Shown in pieces: positions 7,758 to 17,175 of a DNA stretch of 64,000 nt. Under the pieces are notes generated by a model that was given only the letters and a program-made list of their open reading frames with translations, was not told the DNA's origin and ran no database searches. Every line of letters begins with the position of its first letter. Position 1 is the stretch's first letter. The position numbers and the translations under genes were made by a program. Where the stretch lies: contig CACENW010000004.1 in the NCBI GenBank assembly GCA_902560805.1, positions 47,736-111,735 of the forward strand. The letters run 5' to 3'. The stretch comes from an uncultured Pelagibacteraceae bacterium (GTDB lineage Bacteria; Pseudomonadota; Alphaproteobacteria; Pelagibacterales; Pelagibacteraceae).

Positions 7758-9291
7758 TGTTTTTCTCTATTTTTTTAAAAAGTATATCTATTTTATTAAT
7801 ATTATTACCTTTTGTTAAATAATCATTATTAGATACTGTATCTAATTTTATATCTTTTTCTTTAATATTAAAAATCTTTAATGCCTTCAGAGAAGATTCG
7901 GGAATAATTGGATATAATAAAAAACTTATTTTTCTAACAATTTCTAATGTAGTATAAACAATAGTATTTAATCTAATTATATCGTCTTTCTTTTTCCATG
8001 GTTCTTGGTCATTAAAATATTTATTAGCTTCAAAAAGTGAATTAACAATATAATCGATATAAAAATTAATATTTTGATTGTCAATTTGAGACCTAATATT
8101 ATCTAGTTTATCTTTATACTTATTTAGTATTAATAGATCCTCATCATTAAATTTAACTTCTAATGGAATTTTTCCATCACAGTTTTTTATTGTAAAAGCA
8201 GTTACACGCTGACATAAATTTCCATAATTGTTGGCTAAATCACTATTAATACAATCTTCTAGTCTTTCTTGAGATATATTTCCATCGTTACCAAAAGAAA
8301 CTTCTTTAATTAAATAGTATCTTAAAGGATCTAGACCATACTCTTTAATTATCTCAATTGGATCAAGGATATTTCCTTTAGATTTAGACATTTTTTCTTC
8401 ACCTGATAATATCCATCCATGCCCATAAACTCTATTTGGTAAATCAATTTTTGCTGCTAATAAAAAAGCAGGCCAATAAACAGCATGGAATCTAAGTATA
8501 TCTTTTCCAATTAAATGTATTGAGGCTGGCCAAAATTTTTTAAACAAATCATCATCTTTATTTGGATAATTTAATGCACTTAAATAATTTGTTAAAGCAT
8601 CGAGCCAAACATATATCACATGGTTTTTATTATTTGGAACTGGTATACCCCATGAAAAACTTTTTCTACTTACAGAAAGGTCTTTAAGACCACTCTTTAC
8701 AAAGCTAATAACTTCATTTTTTCTAGATTGTGGATAAATGAAATCTGGATTATTTTCATAATAATCTAATAAAGGTTTTTCCCACTTTGAAAGTCTAAAA
8801 AAATAAGATTCTTCTTCAATCCATTCAACAGGAGATTTTGAGGATATAGCAATTTTTTTTCCATCTACTTCCTCAATTTCGTCTTCGTTATAAAAGGCTT
8901 CATCCGATACCGAATACCATCCAGAGTAATTTGATAAGTATATATCATCATTTTTCTCAAGTTCATTCCATAGATGTTGAACTGTTTTTTTATGCCTAGC
9001 TTCTGTGGTTCTTATAAAATCAGTATTTGATAAATTCAAAATATCCGAAAGATCTCTAAATGTTTGGCTAATTTGATCGCAAAATATTTGAGGCTCCTTC
9101 CCTGCTTTTTCTGCAGATCTTTGAATTTTTAAACCATGTTCGTCCGTACCTGTAAGAAAATGAACTTGGTAATCATCAATTATTTTAAATCTTGCGAAAA
9201 AATCTGCGACAATACTTGAGTATGCATGACCCATATGAGGCTTGGCTGAGGGATAGTATATAGGTGTGGTAATATAAAAAGTTTTATCCAT
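7750..9291 (-). CDS. metG: Methionyl-tRNA synthetase
   Basis: The 513-residue class I synthetase charges tRNA-Met. The HIGH-like motif is PSAKPHMGHAYS (about residues 14-25) and the KMSKS loop is EEKMSKSKGNILDP (about 300-313). FLTGTDEHGLKIQRSAEKAG is the characteristic methionine-binding block. The connective peptide WYSVSDEAFYNEDEIEE lacks Cys-x2-Cys pairs, so this is a zinc-free type, usual for Alphaproteobacteria, and there is no C-terminal tRNA-binding extension. It overlaps holB upstream by 8 bp and tatD downstream by 8 bp, inside a leftward run of tightly packed genes. Confidence 0.97.
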   Translation of the reverse strand: MDKTFYITTPIYYPSAKPHMGHAYSSIVADFFARFKIIDDYQVHFLTGTDEHGLKIQRSAEKAGKEPQIFCDQISQTFRDLSDILNLSNTDFIRTTEARHKKTVQHLWNELEKNDDIYLSNYSGWYSVSDEAFYNEDEIEEVDGKKIAISSKSPVEWIEEESYFFRLSKWEKPLLDYYENNPDFIYPQSRKNEVISFVKSGLKDLSVSRKSFSWGIPVPNNKNHVIYVWLDALTNYLSALNYPNKDDDLFKKFWPASIHLIGKDILRFHAVYWPAFLLAAKIDLPNRVYGHGWILSGEEKMSKSKGNILDPIEIIKEYGLDPLRYYLIKEVSFGNDGNISQERLEDCINSDLANNYGNLCQRVTAFTIKNCDGKIPLEVKFNDEDLLILNKYKDKLDNIRSQIDNQNINFYIDYIVNSLFEANKYFNDQEPWKKKDDIIRLNTIVYTTLEIVRKISFLLYPIIPESSLKALKIFNIKEKDIKLDTVSNNDYLTKGNNINKIDILFKKIEKNND

Positions 9292-10213
9292 TTAATATTT
9301 TATCCTCGAATTCCATAAATAATGTTTCCTCATCTAAATTATAAATTTTAGTGTTATTAATTTTTTCTAAAAAAAAATGGTATGACTTTAGTAAACTAAT
9401 ATTTTCACTAGATATATTATTTCTAAAATAAAGTTCAATAAAAGAATAAATTATTTCAATTATTGATTTATCTTTTTTATAAATTTTATCTTTTATCATC
9501 TTTGTTAGAGTTGTATTTAAATCAAAATTAGCAAGATCTAAGTTATATTCTTTAGATAACTTAATTAATTTAAATAATTTTCCTGGAGTAGAATAGTAAT
9601 CCAATAACTTATCATTGATGATAGTATTTATGTCATCGTGTAGTAAGTGATTAACAATTCTGATAGATTGATCTTTTGTTAAAAAAATTTTGAAATTCAA
9701 ACATCTGGATTTTAGAGTTGGTAGAAATCTTTTATTATTATTAATTAAAATAAAAATTATATTTTCATTAGGTTCTTCCAAAATTTTTAACAGAGCGTTA
9801 ATGGAGTTTAAGTTTAATAATTCAATATTATCAATTAAAACAAATCTTTTTTTTTTGTTAAATGAAGATTTATTAAGACTTGTTATTAATTCCCTAATTT
9901 GATTTATATCAATATTTTTCTTGTCTTCTAGGACATCAATAAGGTGAAAGTTTGGATTAGATTTATTTTGTATTAGTTTGTAAGATTTATTTTCAGAGTT
10001 AATTATATTATTTTCATAGTCATAAGGCTGTTCCTCATTTTCTGACAATACAAAATTAATTAAATGATATGCTAATGTTGATTTTCCAATACCTTTTTCA
10101 CCAGATAAAAGAATTTTATTTGGCAAATTATCGTTTTTATATAATTTGTATAATTGATTGAAAATATCTTTGTGCTCAAATAAATTTATTTGAGTTGAAG
10201 GATTTAAATTCAT
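9284..10213 (-). CDS. holB: DNA polymerase III delta' subunit
   Basis: This 309-residue clamp-loader protein has a Walker A-like site, LSGEKGIGKSTLAYHLINF (about residues 36-54), then FVLIDNIELLNLNSINALLKILEEP (about 125-150), the DnaX/HolB sensor block, and PTLKSRCLNFKIF. No cysteine zinc module is present between the Walker A site and the later blocks. It is part of the gamma-complex that opens the beta clamp during replication. The order tmk-holB-metG-tatD is conserved in Alphaproteobacteria and supports the call; overlaps at both ends suggest one transcript. Confidence 0.9.
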   Translation of the reverse strand: MNLNPSTQINLFEHKDIFNQLYKLYKNDNLPNKILLSGEKGIGKSTLAYHLINFVLSENEEQPYDYENNIINSENKSYKLIQNKSNPNFHLIDVLEDKKNIDINQIRELITSLNKSSFNKKKRFVLIDNIELLNLNSINALLKILEEPNENIIFILINNNKRFLPTLKSRCLNFKIFLTKDQSIRIVNHLLHDDINTIINDKLLDYYSTPGKLFKLIKLSKEYNLDLANFDLNTTLTKMIKDKIYKKDKSIIEIIYSFIELYFRNNISSENISLLKSYHFFLEKINNTKIYNLDEETLFMEFEDKILNG

Positions 10214-10827
10214 TTTATTAATTTTTTAAGTTGATTTAAAATTAAATCTTCATTTTTTTTAATATCTAAATTTGAATTAATTATTTTGTATGATTTTTTG
10301 TTAGATTTAGCCAATTTTAAAAAACCATTTTGTACTTTGTTGTAAAAACTGGCATTAAATTGATCATATCTATTTAATGATTTACGCTTTTTTAATCTTA
10401 AGAAAAGATTTTTTTTATTAACAACATTGAGAAATGTAAAACCAACTTTTATATTTTTTAATAAATATTTATTCAATGTATTTATAATTTTAATATCAAC
10501 ACCCATCCCAAAGTGCTGATAAGCAATTGTTGAGTCCGTGAATCTATCAATCAAGATAATTTTTTTTTTGTAAGATTTTTTTATAAGATTAATATTTTCG
10601 CTTCTGGCAGCTAAGTATAAAAGTAAATCAGTTTTTACATTAAAATTAGATTTTTTATTTAAAATTAATTTTCTAATTTTTTCTGAGCTTAAACTACCGC
10701 CAGGTTCTCTTATTTTTATGTATTTGATTTTATTTTTATCTAAAAATCTTGATACAACTTTAACGTGGTGACTTTTGCCACTACCCTCAATACCTTCAAA
10801 AACAATTATGGGTTTTTTAGACATCAC
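10210..10827 (-). CDS. tmk: Thymidylate kinase
   Basis: The 205-residue protein phosphorylates dTMP to dTDP. The P-loop is IVFEGIEGSGKSHHVKVV (about residues 8-25), followed by KYIKIREPGG (the DRX-type substrate block) and IILIDRFTDSTIAYQHFG (about 90-107), which carries the DRF/S-x-x-A-Y-Q signature. It starts with two consecutive Met codons; the first is used here. It overlaps holB by 4 bp (ATGA) and dacC by 11 bp. The His-His after the P-loop Ser is unusual, since Thr or Gln is more common there. Confidence 0.93.
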   Translation of the reverse strand: MMSKKPIIVFEGIEGSGKSHHVKVVSRFLDKNKIKYIKIREPGGSLSSEKIRKLILNKKSNFNVKTDLLLYLAARSENINLIKKSYKKKIILIDRFTDSTIAYQHFGMGVDIKIINTLNKYLLKNIKVGFTFLNVVNKKNLFLRLKKRKSLNRYDQFNASFYNKVQNGFLKLAKSNKKSYKIINSNLDIKKNEDLILNQLKKLIK

Positions 10828-11968
10828 CCCAAATTAAGTAGTTTAAAGATTTAAGCAATCTAGAAAAGAAATTTACTTTTTTAATTTCTTTTGAGGCAAG
10901 CAAATCATATTCACCTACTAATTCTTGGTCATAAATCACTTTTAATGTTGCAACTTTTTGATCTTTATTTATTGGTGCTTCCACAGGTCCATCATAATTT
11001 ACAGACACTTTTAACAATTTTTTCTTTGCTTTCTTTATTGTCTTGTAAATATCCTCTTTTGTATAAACATCAACTGTGCTTTCTTTTCCTAACCAAACGT
11101 CTATTTTTTGAAAAGGTTTATTCGCTTCAGTTATTTTAACTAAGTCAAAATTTGTAAGTGCATATGTTAACATTTTGGTACTTTCTTTAGATCTTGAATT
11201 TTTTGATTTAAAGCCACTACCAACTGCAATTAGCCTTCTTCCATTTCTATCTATTGATGATGCTAATGAATATTTTTCTAAAGCGAGATATCCAGTTTTA
11301 ATTCCATCGGCTCCTAAATTTTTGTATAAAAGAGGATTTCTATTTCCTTGCGTTATTGGATCACCTCCTGTTCTATCCCAAGTAAACTCTTTTTCTGCAA
11401 ACATTTTATAAAATTCTGGATGTTCTTTAATTAAATATCTAGACATAATCATTATGTCTCTTACTGTTGAACGATTATCAGGATGATTAATTCCAGAAGA
11501 ATTAGAAAAAATTGTATTATCCATACCTAACTCTTTAGCTTTTGCCGTCATTAAAATTGAAAATTCTTCCTCTGTTCCAGCTATACCTTCTGCTAGTGCT
11601 ACACAAGCATCATTACCAGATGCTATAATTATACCTTTAAGCAAATTTTCTACCGAAACCTCATCTCCAATCATTATAAACATAGAAGAGTATCCTGACG
11701 TAGATAACCTCCATGCTCTTTCTGAAATAATAAATTTCTCATCCATACTTAGATCCCCTGACTTAATTAGGTCAAAAGCAATAATAGAAGTCATGATTTT
11801 TGTCATAGACGCAGGATAAATTGACAAGTCTGCCTCTTTTTCAAAAAGAATTTCTCCAGAATGATAATCTTGAATTATTGCTGTTTTTGCTTTTACATCA
11901 AAATTTGCAAATGATTTAGTTGCAAAAAATATGAATATTAAAATAAATAAATATAATTTTTTATACAT
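10817..11968 (-). CDS. dacC: D-alanyl-D-alanine carboxypeptidase (PBP5/6 type)
   Basis: This 383-residue exported penicillin-binding protein has a signal peptide (about residues 1-21, ending SFA-NFD) and the three active-site motifs: SMTK (PASMTKIMTS, about 53-62), SGND (IIASGNDACVALAEG, about 115) and KTG (GADGIKTGYLALEK, about 220). It trims the terminal D-Ala from peptidoglycan pentapeptides in the periplasm. The C-terminal part after about 275 fits the PBP5 beta domain, and the tail LLKSLNYLIWGDV looks like the amphipathic membrane anchor. Which dac paralogue name applies is uncertain. It lies downstream of an RlpA-like lipoprotein and mltB, making a short cell-wall cluster. Confidence 0.92.
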   Translation of the reverse strand: MYKKLYLFILIFIFFATKSFANFDVKAKTAIIQDYHSGEILFEKEADLSIYPASMTKIMTSIIAFDLIKSGDLSMDEKFIISERAWRLSTSGYSSMFIMIGDEVSVENLLKGIIIASGNDACVALAEGIAGTEEEFSILMTAKAKELGMDNTIFSNSSGINHPDNRSTVRDIMIMSRYLIKEHPEFYKMFAEKEFTWDRTGGDPITQGNRNPLLYKNLGADGIKTGYLALEKYSLASSIDRNGRRLIAVGSGFKSKNSRSKESTKMLTYALTNFDLVKITEANKPFQKIDVWLGKESTVDVYTKEDIYKTIKKAKKKLLKVSVNYDGPVEAPINKDQKVATLKVIYDQELVGEYDLLASKEIKKVNFFSRLLKSLNYLIWGDV

Positions 11969-12806
11969 CTTTAATAATTTTTAGGTTTTCAAAGTTCAAT
12001 TTCTCAATTTCATCAAATGACTCTTGAATTTTTTTTATATCATTAAATGGTCCTAATAATACCCTATATTTTGTTTGTGATAATTTTTTTATTATCGGAT
12101 TTTTTATATTTGTTTCGTCCTTAATTATTTGAATCATATTTTCTGCTGAGTTCTTATAATAAAAGTCTGCAATTTTGATTGAATACAGAAAATTACTTTG
12201 GGTTGTTTTAGGTAGTTCTTTTTTCTCTTCAGTTCCTAAATTATCTATAGTTATTCCATCTACAGGTGCTTTTTGAGCAACATTTTTTTCTTCATCAAAT
12301 GTTTTTGCTTTTTTTGCTACAAAAGTGGATTTATTGGAAACTAAAGACAATTCAACGTAAGGTTCATTTTCATCAAGTAATAGTTCATCGACAATTCTTT
12401 TAGTTATTACTGAATTATAAAAATTTGAAAAAATTACCTTGTTGGATATTACTTGAGCAATCACGGTTTTTGTATTTTCAGGATTTGTAATTTTTACAAA
12501 GGAATTTTTTCTAATTTTTGTATGAAAAATATATAACCCCCTATTATCTATTTTTTTTGAAATTTTTTTTTCTTTGAATAAAACCTCGTTATAAATTAAA
12601 GCAAAACCTTGATTAGTATACTCTCTGTTGAAAATATATTTTGAATTATCCTCTTCGATTTCATCTGTAGGTTTTGATGTTACTTCTTCTTTTTTAATAA
12701 TTTTTTCAGGTTTGGTTTTAATTATTTTTTTTTGTGGCTCTTCTAATTGTTTACATCCAATAAGAAAAACTAATAAAAAAAATGAAAATATTATTTTAAA
12801 GCTCAT
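11961..12806 (-). CDS. RlpA-like SPOR-domain lipoprotein, barrel diverged
   Basis: This 281-residue protein has a lipoprotein signal with lipobox LIGC (Cys18), a Lys/Glu-rich linker to about residue 55, a small beta domain (NREYTNQGFALIYNE to NEPYVELSLV, about 60-155) and a C-terminal SPOR-like repeat (YSIKIADFYYKNSAENM ... KYRVLLGPFNDIKK, about 208-270). This order is that of RlpA, an outer-membrane lipoprotein acting on denuded septal glycan. The segment FVKITNPENTKTVIAQVISN aligns with the RlpA double-psi barrel, but the usual N-D-R-G-P-F block is replaced by an unrelated sequence, so lytic activity is doubtful. It lies between mltB and dacC with overlaps. Confidence 0.7.
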   Translation of the reverse strand: MSFKIIFSFFLLVFLIGCKQLEEPQKKIIKTKPEKIIKKEEVTSKPTDEIEEDNSKYIFNREYTNQGFALIYNEVLFKEKKISKKIDNRGLYIFHTKIRKNSFVKITNPENTKTVIAQVISNKVIFSNFYNSVITKRIVDELLLDENEPYVELSLVSNKSTFVAKKAKTFDEEKNVAQKAPVDGITIDNLGTEEKKELPKTTQSNFLYSIKIADFYYKNSAENMIQIIKDETNIKNPIIKKLSQTKYRVLLGPFNDIKKIQESFDEIEKLNFENLKIIKDV

Positions 12807-13797
12807 TTTTAAATTTATCCTTTAATGTACAAACAGCTAAAGCAAATCTCAATGACCTATTCCATTGTAAAATTATTTCATAATTACTAAATACTACATA
12901 TGCTGGATTTAAAGTCTCAGCATCAGGAATTATATCTTTATCAGGTGTTATTATTGCAACTTCTAAATCATCATAATTATTTGGAATAGTTGAATTATTC
13001 TGAATATATTTTCTAAAAAACTTTAATTGTTTTTTGTCATGTAAATTTTTTGCAGAAATATTTAAATATTTTTTTGGAATTTCGTTATTTAAATCAATTC
13101 TATAAAAACATGGTTCATTTGATCTCCAACCTATTTTTTTTAAATAATTACTTGCCGACGCATATGAATCTGGATTGCTTTTTAAGTTTATAGATCCACT
13201 TTTATCATAATCGGTAGCATAATTTTTTATCGTGGAGGGCATGAATTGGAAATAACCAAAAGCACCTGCCCAGGAACCATATAATGTTTTATAATTAATT
13301 TTTTTTTTTTCTATTAAATTTAAAAGTATTAATAGTTCTTTAGTGAAAAATTCTGATCTTCTTTTATCAAAACTTAATGTAGCAAGAGAAGAAAGTATAT
13401 CCATTTTACCTACATAAGTTCCAAAATTTGTTTCTATACCCATTAATGATAAAAGTAGTTCTTTTTCTATGTTGAATTCATTTTCAACAGAATTAATTAA
13501 ATTTAAATTATTAATATATAGTTGTTTTCCTATTTTAACTTTTTTGTCAGAAGTTCTTTTTGATATATAGGTTTTTGTATCTTCATAAAATTCAGGTTGA
13601 TACCTATCATATTTAATCACATTAGGTAAATACTTAGTATTAGACATAACCAAATCAAATGTTGCTTCTGAAATATTATTTTTAAGAGCAATTTTTTTGA
13701 AATTTTTTTTCCAGTTATCAAATTCAATATTTACATCAGCTAAACTGATTGTGTGAAAAAAGAGAGACAAAAAAAATATAAGTTTAATTAGTTTCAT
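12796..13797 (-). CDS. mltB: Lytic murein transglycosylase, MltB type
   Basis: The 333-residue exported protein has a signal peptide (about 1-20, ending LA-DVN) and the MltB/SLT fold. LLSLMGIETNFGTYVGK (about residues 114-130) carries the catalytic Glu, and YGSWAGAFGYFQFMPSTIKNY (about 168-188) and YASASNYLKKIGW are diagnostic. It cleaves peptidoglycan between MurNAc and GlcNAc with formation of anhydro-MurNAc, which NagZ, encoded at 35.4-36.3 kb, would help recycle. No peptidoglycan-binding domain is visible at the C-terminus. It overlaps the RlpA-like gene by 11 bp and rarD by 14 bp. Confidence 0.93.
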   Translation of the reverse strand: MKLIKLIFFLSLFFHTISLADVNIEFDNWKKNFKKIALKNNISEATFDLVMSNTKYLPNVIKYDRYQPEFYEDTKTYISKRTSDKKVKIGKQLYINNLNLINSVENEFNIEKELLLSLMGIETNFGTYVGKMDILSSLATLSFDKRRSEFFTKELLILLNLIEKKKINYKTLYGSWAGAFGYFQFMPSTIKNYATDYDKSGSINLKSNPDSYASASNYLKKIGWRSNEPCFYRIDLNNEIPKKYLNISAKNLHDKKQLKFFRKYIQNNSTIPNNYDDLEVAIITPDKDIIPDAETLNPAYVVFSNYEIILQWNRSLRFALAVCTLKDKFKNEL

Positions 13798-14662
13798 ATA
13801 AATCTCTCAAATATATAATTACAGCAAACCAGATTATAATAAAACTTACTAATTTATTAAATGAGAAAACTTCATCGTAATAAAAAAAACCTAATAAAAA
13901 TTGAAGAGTTGGAGTAATATAAAAAATCATTCCTGACGGTCCTAATCCACATAATTCAACTCCTCTTACATATAAAAATAGAGGTATTACTGTCATTGGA
14001 CCTGCTAAAAATATTATTAACATCATCGAAGGATTGGATAATGAGAAATCATTGTAACCTTTAGCTGCAATCATATAGAATATAATAATTGCAATTGGTA
14101 ATATAAATAAGCTTTCTATCAAAAGACCAATATCAGTTTCTACATTTATTTTTTTTCTTACTAAATTGTAAAAACCCCAACTTAAAGCTACAATTATACC
14201 AACCCAAGGAAGTGATTTTAAGCTTACAAAAATTAAATATAAAATTGATAAAAAAACTAACGTAATTGAAAATACTCTTTTATTGTTTAATTTCTCTTTA
14301 AAAAAAATATAACCAAGAAGAACACTTAATATTGGCATTATAAAATATCCAAAACTAGCATCTATTATTCTGTTGGTGGCAATAGCGTAAATCCAAACTC
14401 CCCAATTTATAAAAATCAAGAAACCTGAAATAAATAAATAAATAAGATTTTGTTTACTTTTAATTATTTTAAAAAAAATATCCCATTTAGAAAAAAAGAA
14501 GGTAGTTAATATTAAAGTCAACGTTGTCCATAAACATCTGTGAATTACAAGTTCAATATAACCAATAAAGGTTATATATTTAAAATACAAAACTCCAAAA
14601 AAACCCCACCAAAAAGATCCAAATCCAGCAAGTAAAAGCCCTTTATTAAATTCTTTATTCAT
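13784..14662 (-). CDS. rarD: RarD-type EamA-family transporter
   Basis: This 292-residue inner-membrane protein has about ten hydrophobic spans. It starts with NKEFNKGLLLAGFGSFWWGFFGVLYFKY-like residues and contains ELVIHRCLWTTL (about 38-49), INWGVWIYAIATNRIIDASFGYFI (about 85-108) and LCGLGPSGMIFYITPTLQFLLG (about 238-259), all typical of RarD in the drug/metabolite transporter superfamily. RarD was named from a chloramphenicol-sensitive phenotype; the true substrate is unknown. It is the first gene of the leftward run that continues into mltB, with which it overlaps. Confidence 0.88.
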   Translation of the reverse strand: MNKEFNKGLLLAGFGSFWWGFFGVLYFKYITFIGYIELVIHRCLWTTLTLILTTFFFSKWDIFFKIIKSKQNLIYLFISGFLIFINWGVWIYAIATNRIIDASFGYFIMPILSVLLGYIFFKEKLNNKRVFSITLVFLSILYLIFVSLKSLPWVGIIVALSWGFYNLVRKKINVETDIGLLIESLFILPIAIIIFYMIAAKGYNDFSLSNPSMMLIIFLAGPMTVIPLFLYVRGVELCGLGPSGMIFYITPTLQFLLGFFYYDEVFSFNKLVSFIIIWFAVIIYLRDLYETN

Positions 14663-14747
14663 TGAGCGTTGATATTAGTCGTTAATGAGTTTTTTACGAC
14701 TATTTTATGGTTGAATTAAATAATTATAATTATAAAACCTTGCACAA

Positions 14748-14837
14748 GGAGAGATGGCTGAGCGGTTGAAAGCACCGGTCTTGAAAACCGGCAAAGGGGC
14801 AACTCTTTCCTGGGTTCGAATCCCAGTCTCTCCGCCA
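14748..14837 (+). tRNA. tRNA-Ser (anticodon TGA), CCA encoded
   Basis: The 90-nt sequence folds as a class II tRNA: acceptor GGAGAGA/TCTCTCC, discriminator G, encoded CCA, anticodon arm CCGGT-CTTGAAA-ACCGG (TGA, Ser), long variable arm CAAAGGGGCAACTCTTTC and T-arm CTGGG-TTCGAAT-CCCAG. An A/T-rich TATAAA at 14731-14736 is a possible -10 element. It is convergent with sdhE, 5 nt away. Confidence 0.97.
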
Positions 14838-14842
14838 TCATT

Positions 14843-15100
14843 TTAATATTTAAAGCTTTTAAACAATAAACTTATATTGTTTTTTTCAATTTCAATTTCA
14901 GTCTGGAAACCATTATAGAAATTGTATAAATTTGTATCGTCAATATTAAGAAATTTATCTAAATCAATTAAATCTTTTTCATGTAAATCATTAATATATT
15001 TTTTTACAAATTTACCTAAGAGCTTATCCATTTCCTTGGTGCCTCGATAATTTGAACGGTAAATAATTTTTTTTTTTAATTCATCTATATTGAAGCTCAT
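14843..15100 (-). CDS. sdhE: Succinate dehydrogenase assembly factor SdhE
   Basis: The 85-residue protein matches the SdhE/SDHAF2 (Sdh5) family, which assists covalent attachment of FAD to the flavoprotein subunit SdhA. The hallmark RGxxE motif is seen in YRSNYRGTKEMDKLLGKF (about residues 15-32), followed by a predicted helical bundle ending in SLLFKSF. The length fits the family. It is divergent from recG with a 23-bp gap; sdhE next to recG is frequent in Alphaproteobacteria, which supports the call. Its 3' end abuts tRNA-Ser. Confidence 0.88.
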   Translation of the reverse strand: MSFNIDELKKKIIYRSNYRGTKEMDKLLGKFVKKYINDLHEKDLIDLDKFLNIDDTNLYNFYNGFQTEIEIEKNNISLLFKSFKY

Positions 15101-15123
15101 TATTAGAATATAATTAATTTATT

Positions 15124-17175
15124 ATGGATAATAAAACTAATTATGAATATTTATTATCTGACTTAACTGTTTTAAGTGGCGTTGGTATAAAAACAACTAA
15201 TTTACTTAAAAAAAAGAATATTAACAATATCTTTGACTTACTTTGGAAGCTTCCAAAAGCTTATACAGATAGAAGTTTGTCAACAAAAATCAAAGATTTA
15301 AAAATTGGTGAAAATCAAACTGTTACTGTTGTGGCAAAAAAATATTTGTTTCCACGAATTAGGAAATTGCCAAATAGAGTTAAATGTTCAGATGAAACAG
15401 GTGAATTAGATTGTGTTTTTTTTAATAGTTATGAGGGATACATAAAAAAAATATTACCTTTGGGAAAAGAAATAACTGTAAGTGGCAAAATTGGATATTT
15501 TAAAAATAAATATCAAATTACTAATCCAAAGTATGTTTCTGAGGATTCTAGTTTGATAAAACAAGTACATAACAAATATTCATTGACTGATGGAATATCT
15601 GAAAAAATATATAATAAAATTATCAACCAAATAATTGATAATTTACCAAACCTTAAGGAATGGCATTCAAATAAAATTTTAAATAAATTCAATAATATCA
15701 GTTGGAATGATGCCATTAAAGAATTGCATAAATATGAAAATATAGGAAAATACAAAGATCATTTTTACCAAAGACTCGCCTATGATGAAATATTTGCAAC
15801 ATTTTTAGTTAATTCAGAAATAAGAAAAAAAATAAAGAAATTTAAGAAAAAAAATAAAATTATTAATTTCATTAAGCAAAAAAAACTAATTAATAATTTA
15901 GATTTTTCATTAACAGATGATCAGATCAAATCAGTTAACGAAATAAATAAAGATTTGGTATCCTCAACAAAAATGTTCAGGCTATTACAAGGGGATGTTG
16001 GAAGTGGAAAAACAATTGTTTCGTTGATAGCTGCATTCAATACAATTAATTCTGGTTTTCAAGTTGCTGTTATGGCTCCTACCGAAATACTAGCTAGACA
16101 GCATTATGATTTAGCAAAAAAAATATTTCCTTCAAATATATCGACAAAGTTAATTTCTGGTAAATCTGATTACAAAGAAAAAAAAATAATCTTAAATGAA
16201 TTAATAAATAATAATATTAATATTGTTTTTGGCACTCATGCAATTTTCCAAAAAAATGTAAAATTTAAAAAATTAGGACTAATTATTATTGATGAACAAC
16301 ATAAGTTTGGTGTTAATCAAAGAAAAAGATTATCTGATAAAGGAGGAAATGATTGTGACGTTTTGTTAATGACTGCAACACCCATTCCAAGGACACTCAC
16401 AATGACAATTTATGGTGACATGGATTTATCAATTATTAAAGAAAAACCTAAAAACCGTAAAATGATAAAAACTTACAGTAAATTAGAAAGTAAAATTGAG
16501 GATGTAATCAAATTTATAAAAAAAGAGATTAACTTTGGAAATCAAATATTTTGGGTATGTCCTTTGATTGAAGAATCTAAAAAATTAGACCACACATCAG
16601 CAATTAAAAAATTTGAATATTTAAAAAAATTATTCCCTAGTCAAGTCTCAATACTGCATGGAAAAACAGATATAAATGAAAAAGAAAAAATATTAAAAAA
16701 ATTTTTAAATAAAGAATTTAAAATATTAGTATCAACAACAATTATTGAGGTTGGTATAGATTTTCCAAACGCAAATGTAATAATAATTGAAAATGCAAAT
16801 AAGTTTGGTCTATCTCAACTTCACCAATTAAGAGGTAGAGTTGGTCGTGGTGAAAAAGAAGCAACTTGTATTCTTATGTTTAAATCAAACTTAAGTGAAA
16901 ATGCTAGAAAAAGAATTAATATTTTAAAAGAGACAAATGATGGATTCGTTATTTCTGAAGAAGATATGAAGATAAGGGGTTTTGGAGATATTTTGGGCTT
17001 TAAACAAAGTGGTGTTAAAAATTTCAAGTTAGCAGACCCAATTCAGAATAGTGATTTATTTGAAATGGCTGAAAAAGAAATAAAAAGAATTGAACTTGAA
17101 AATGAAAATTTAAATAAGTTTAAACCACTAATTAAATTGTACGATAGAGCAGATATAATTAACGATATAGCTTAA
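15124..17175 (+). CDS. recG: ATP-dependent DNA helicase RecG
   Basis: This 683-residue superfamily 2 helicase remodels stalled forks and Holliday junctions. The N-terminal wedge/OB domain (about residues 1-200) begins LLSDLTVLSGVGIKTTNLL. Helicase motifs follow: LLQGDVGSGKTIVSLIA (Walker A, about 286-302), MAPTEILARQHY (Ia), IIIDEQHKFGVNQRKRL (DEQH, about 389-405), LLMTATPIPRTL (III), TTIIEVGIDFPNA and LHQLRGRVGRGEKEA (VI). The DEQH box and the LRGRVGRG region are typical of RecG. It overlaps the convergent DUF502 gene by 4 bp. Confidence 0.97.
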   Translation: MDNKTNYEYLLSDLTVLSGVGIKTTNLLKKKNINNIFDLLWKLPKAYTDRSLSTKIKDLKIGENQTVTVVAKKYLFPRIRKLPNRVKCSDETGELDCVFFNSYEGYIKKILPLGKEITVSGKIGYFKNKYQITNPKYVSEDSSLIKQVHNKYSLTDGISEKIYNKIINQIIDNLPNLKEWHSNKILNKFNNISWNDAIKELHKYENIGKYKDHFYQRLAYDEIFATFLVNSEIRKKIKKFKKKNKIINFIKQKKLINNLDFSLTDDQIKSVNEINKDLVSSTKMFRLLQGDVGSGKTIVSLIAAFNTINSGFQVAVMAPTEILARQHYDLAKKIFPSNISTKLISGKSDYKEKKIILNELINNNINIVFGTHAIFQKNVKFKKLGLIIIDEQHKFGVNQRKRLSDKGGNDCDVLLMTATPIPRTLTMTIYGDMDLSIIKEKPKNRKMIKTYSKLESKIEDVIKFIKKEINFGNQIFWVCPLIEESKKLDHTSAIKKFEYLKKLFPSQVSILHGKTDINEKEKILKKFLNKEFKILVSTTIIEVGIDFPNANVIIIENANKFGLSQLHQLRGRVGRGEKEATCILMFKSNLSENARKRINILKETNDGFVISEEDMKIRGFGDILGFKQSGVKNFKLADPIQNSDLFEMAEKEIKRIELENENLNKFKPLIKLYDRADIINDIA

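Noticed and set aside
15513..15755. Open frame opposite recG
   Set aside because: It is antisense to a conserved helicase domain and has no family resemblance; similar shadows occur under most long genes here.
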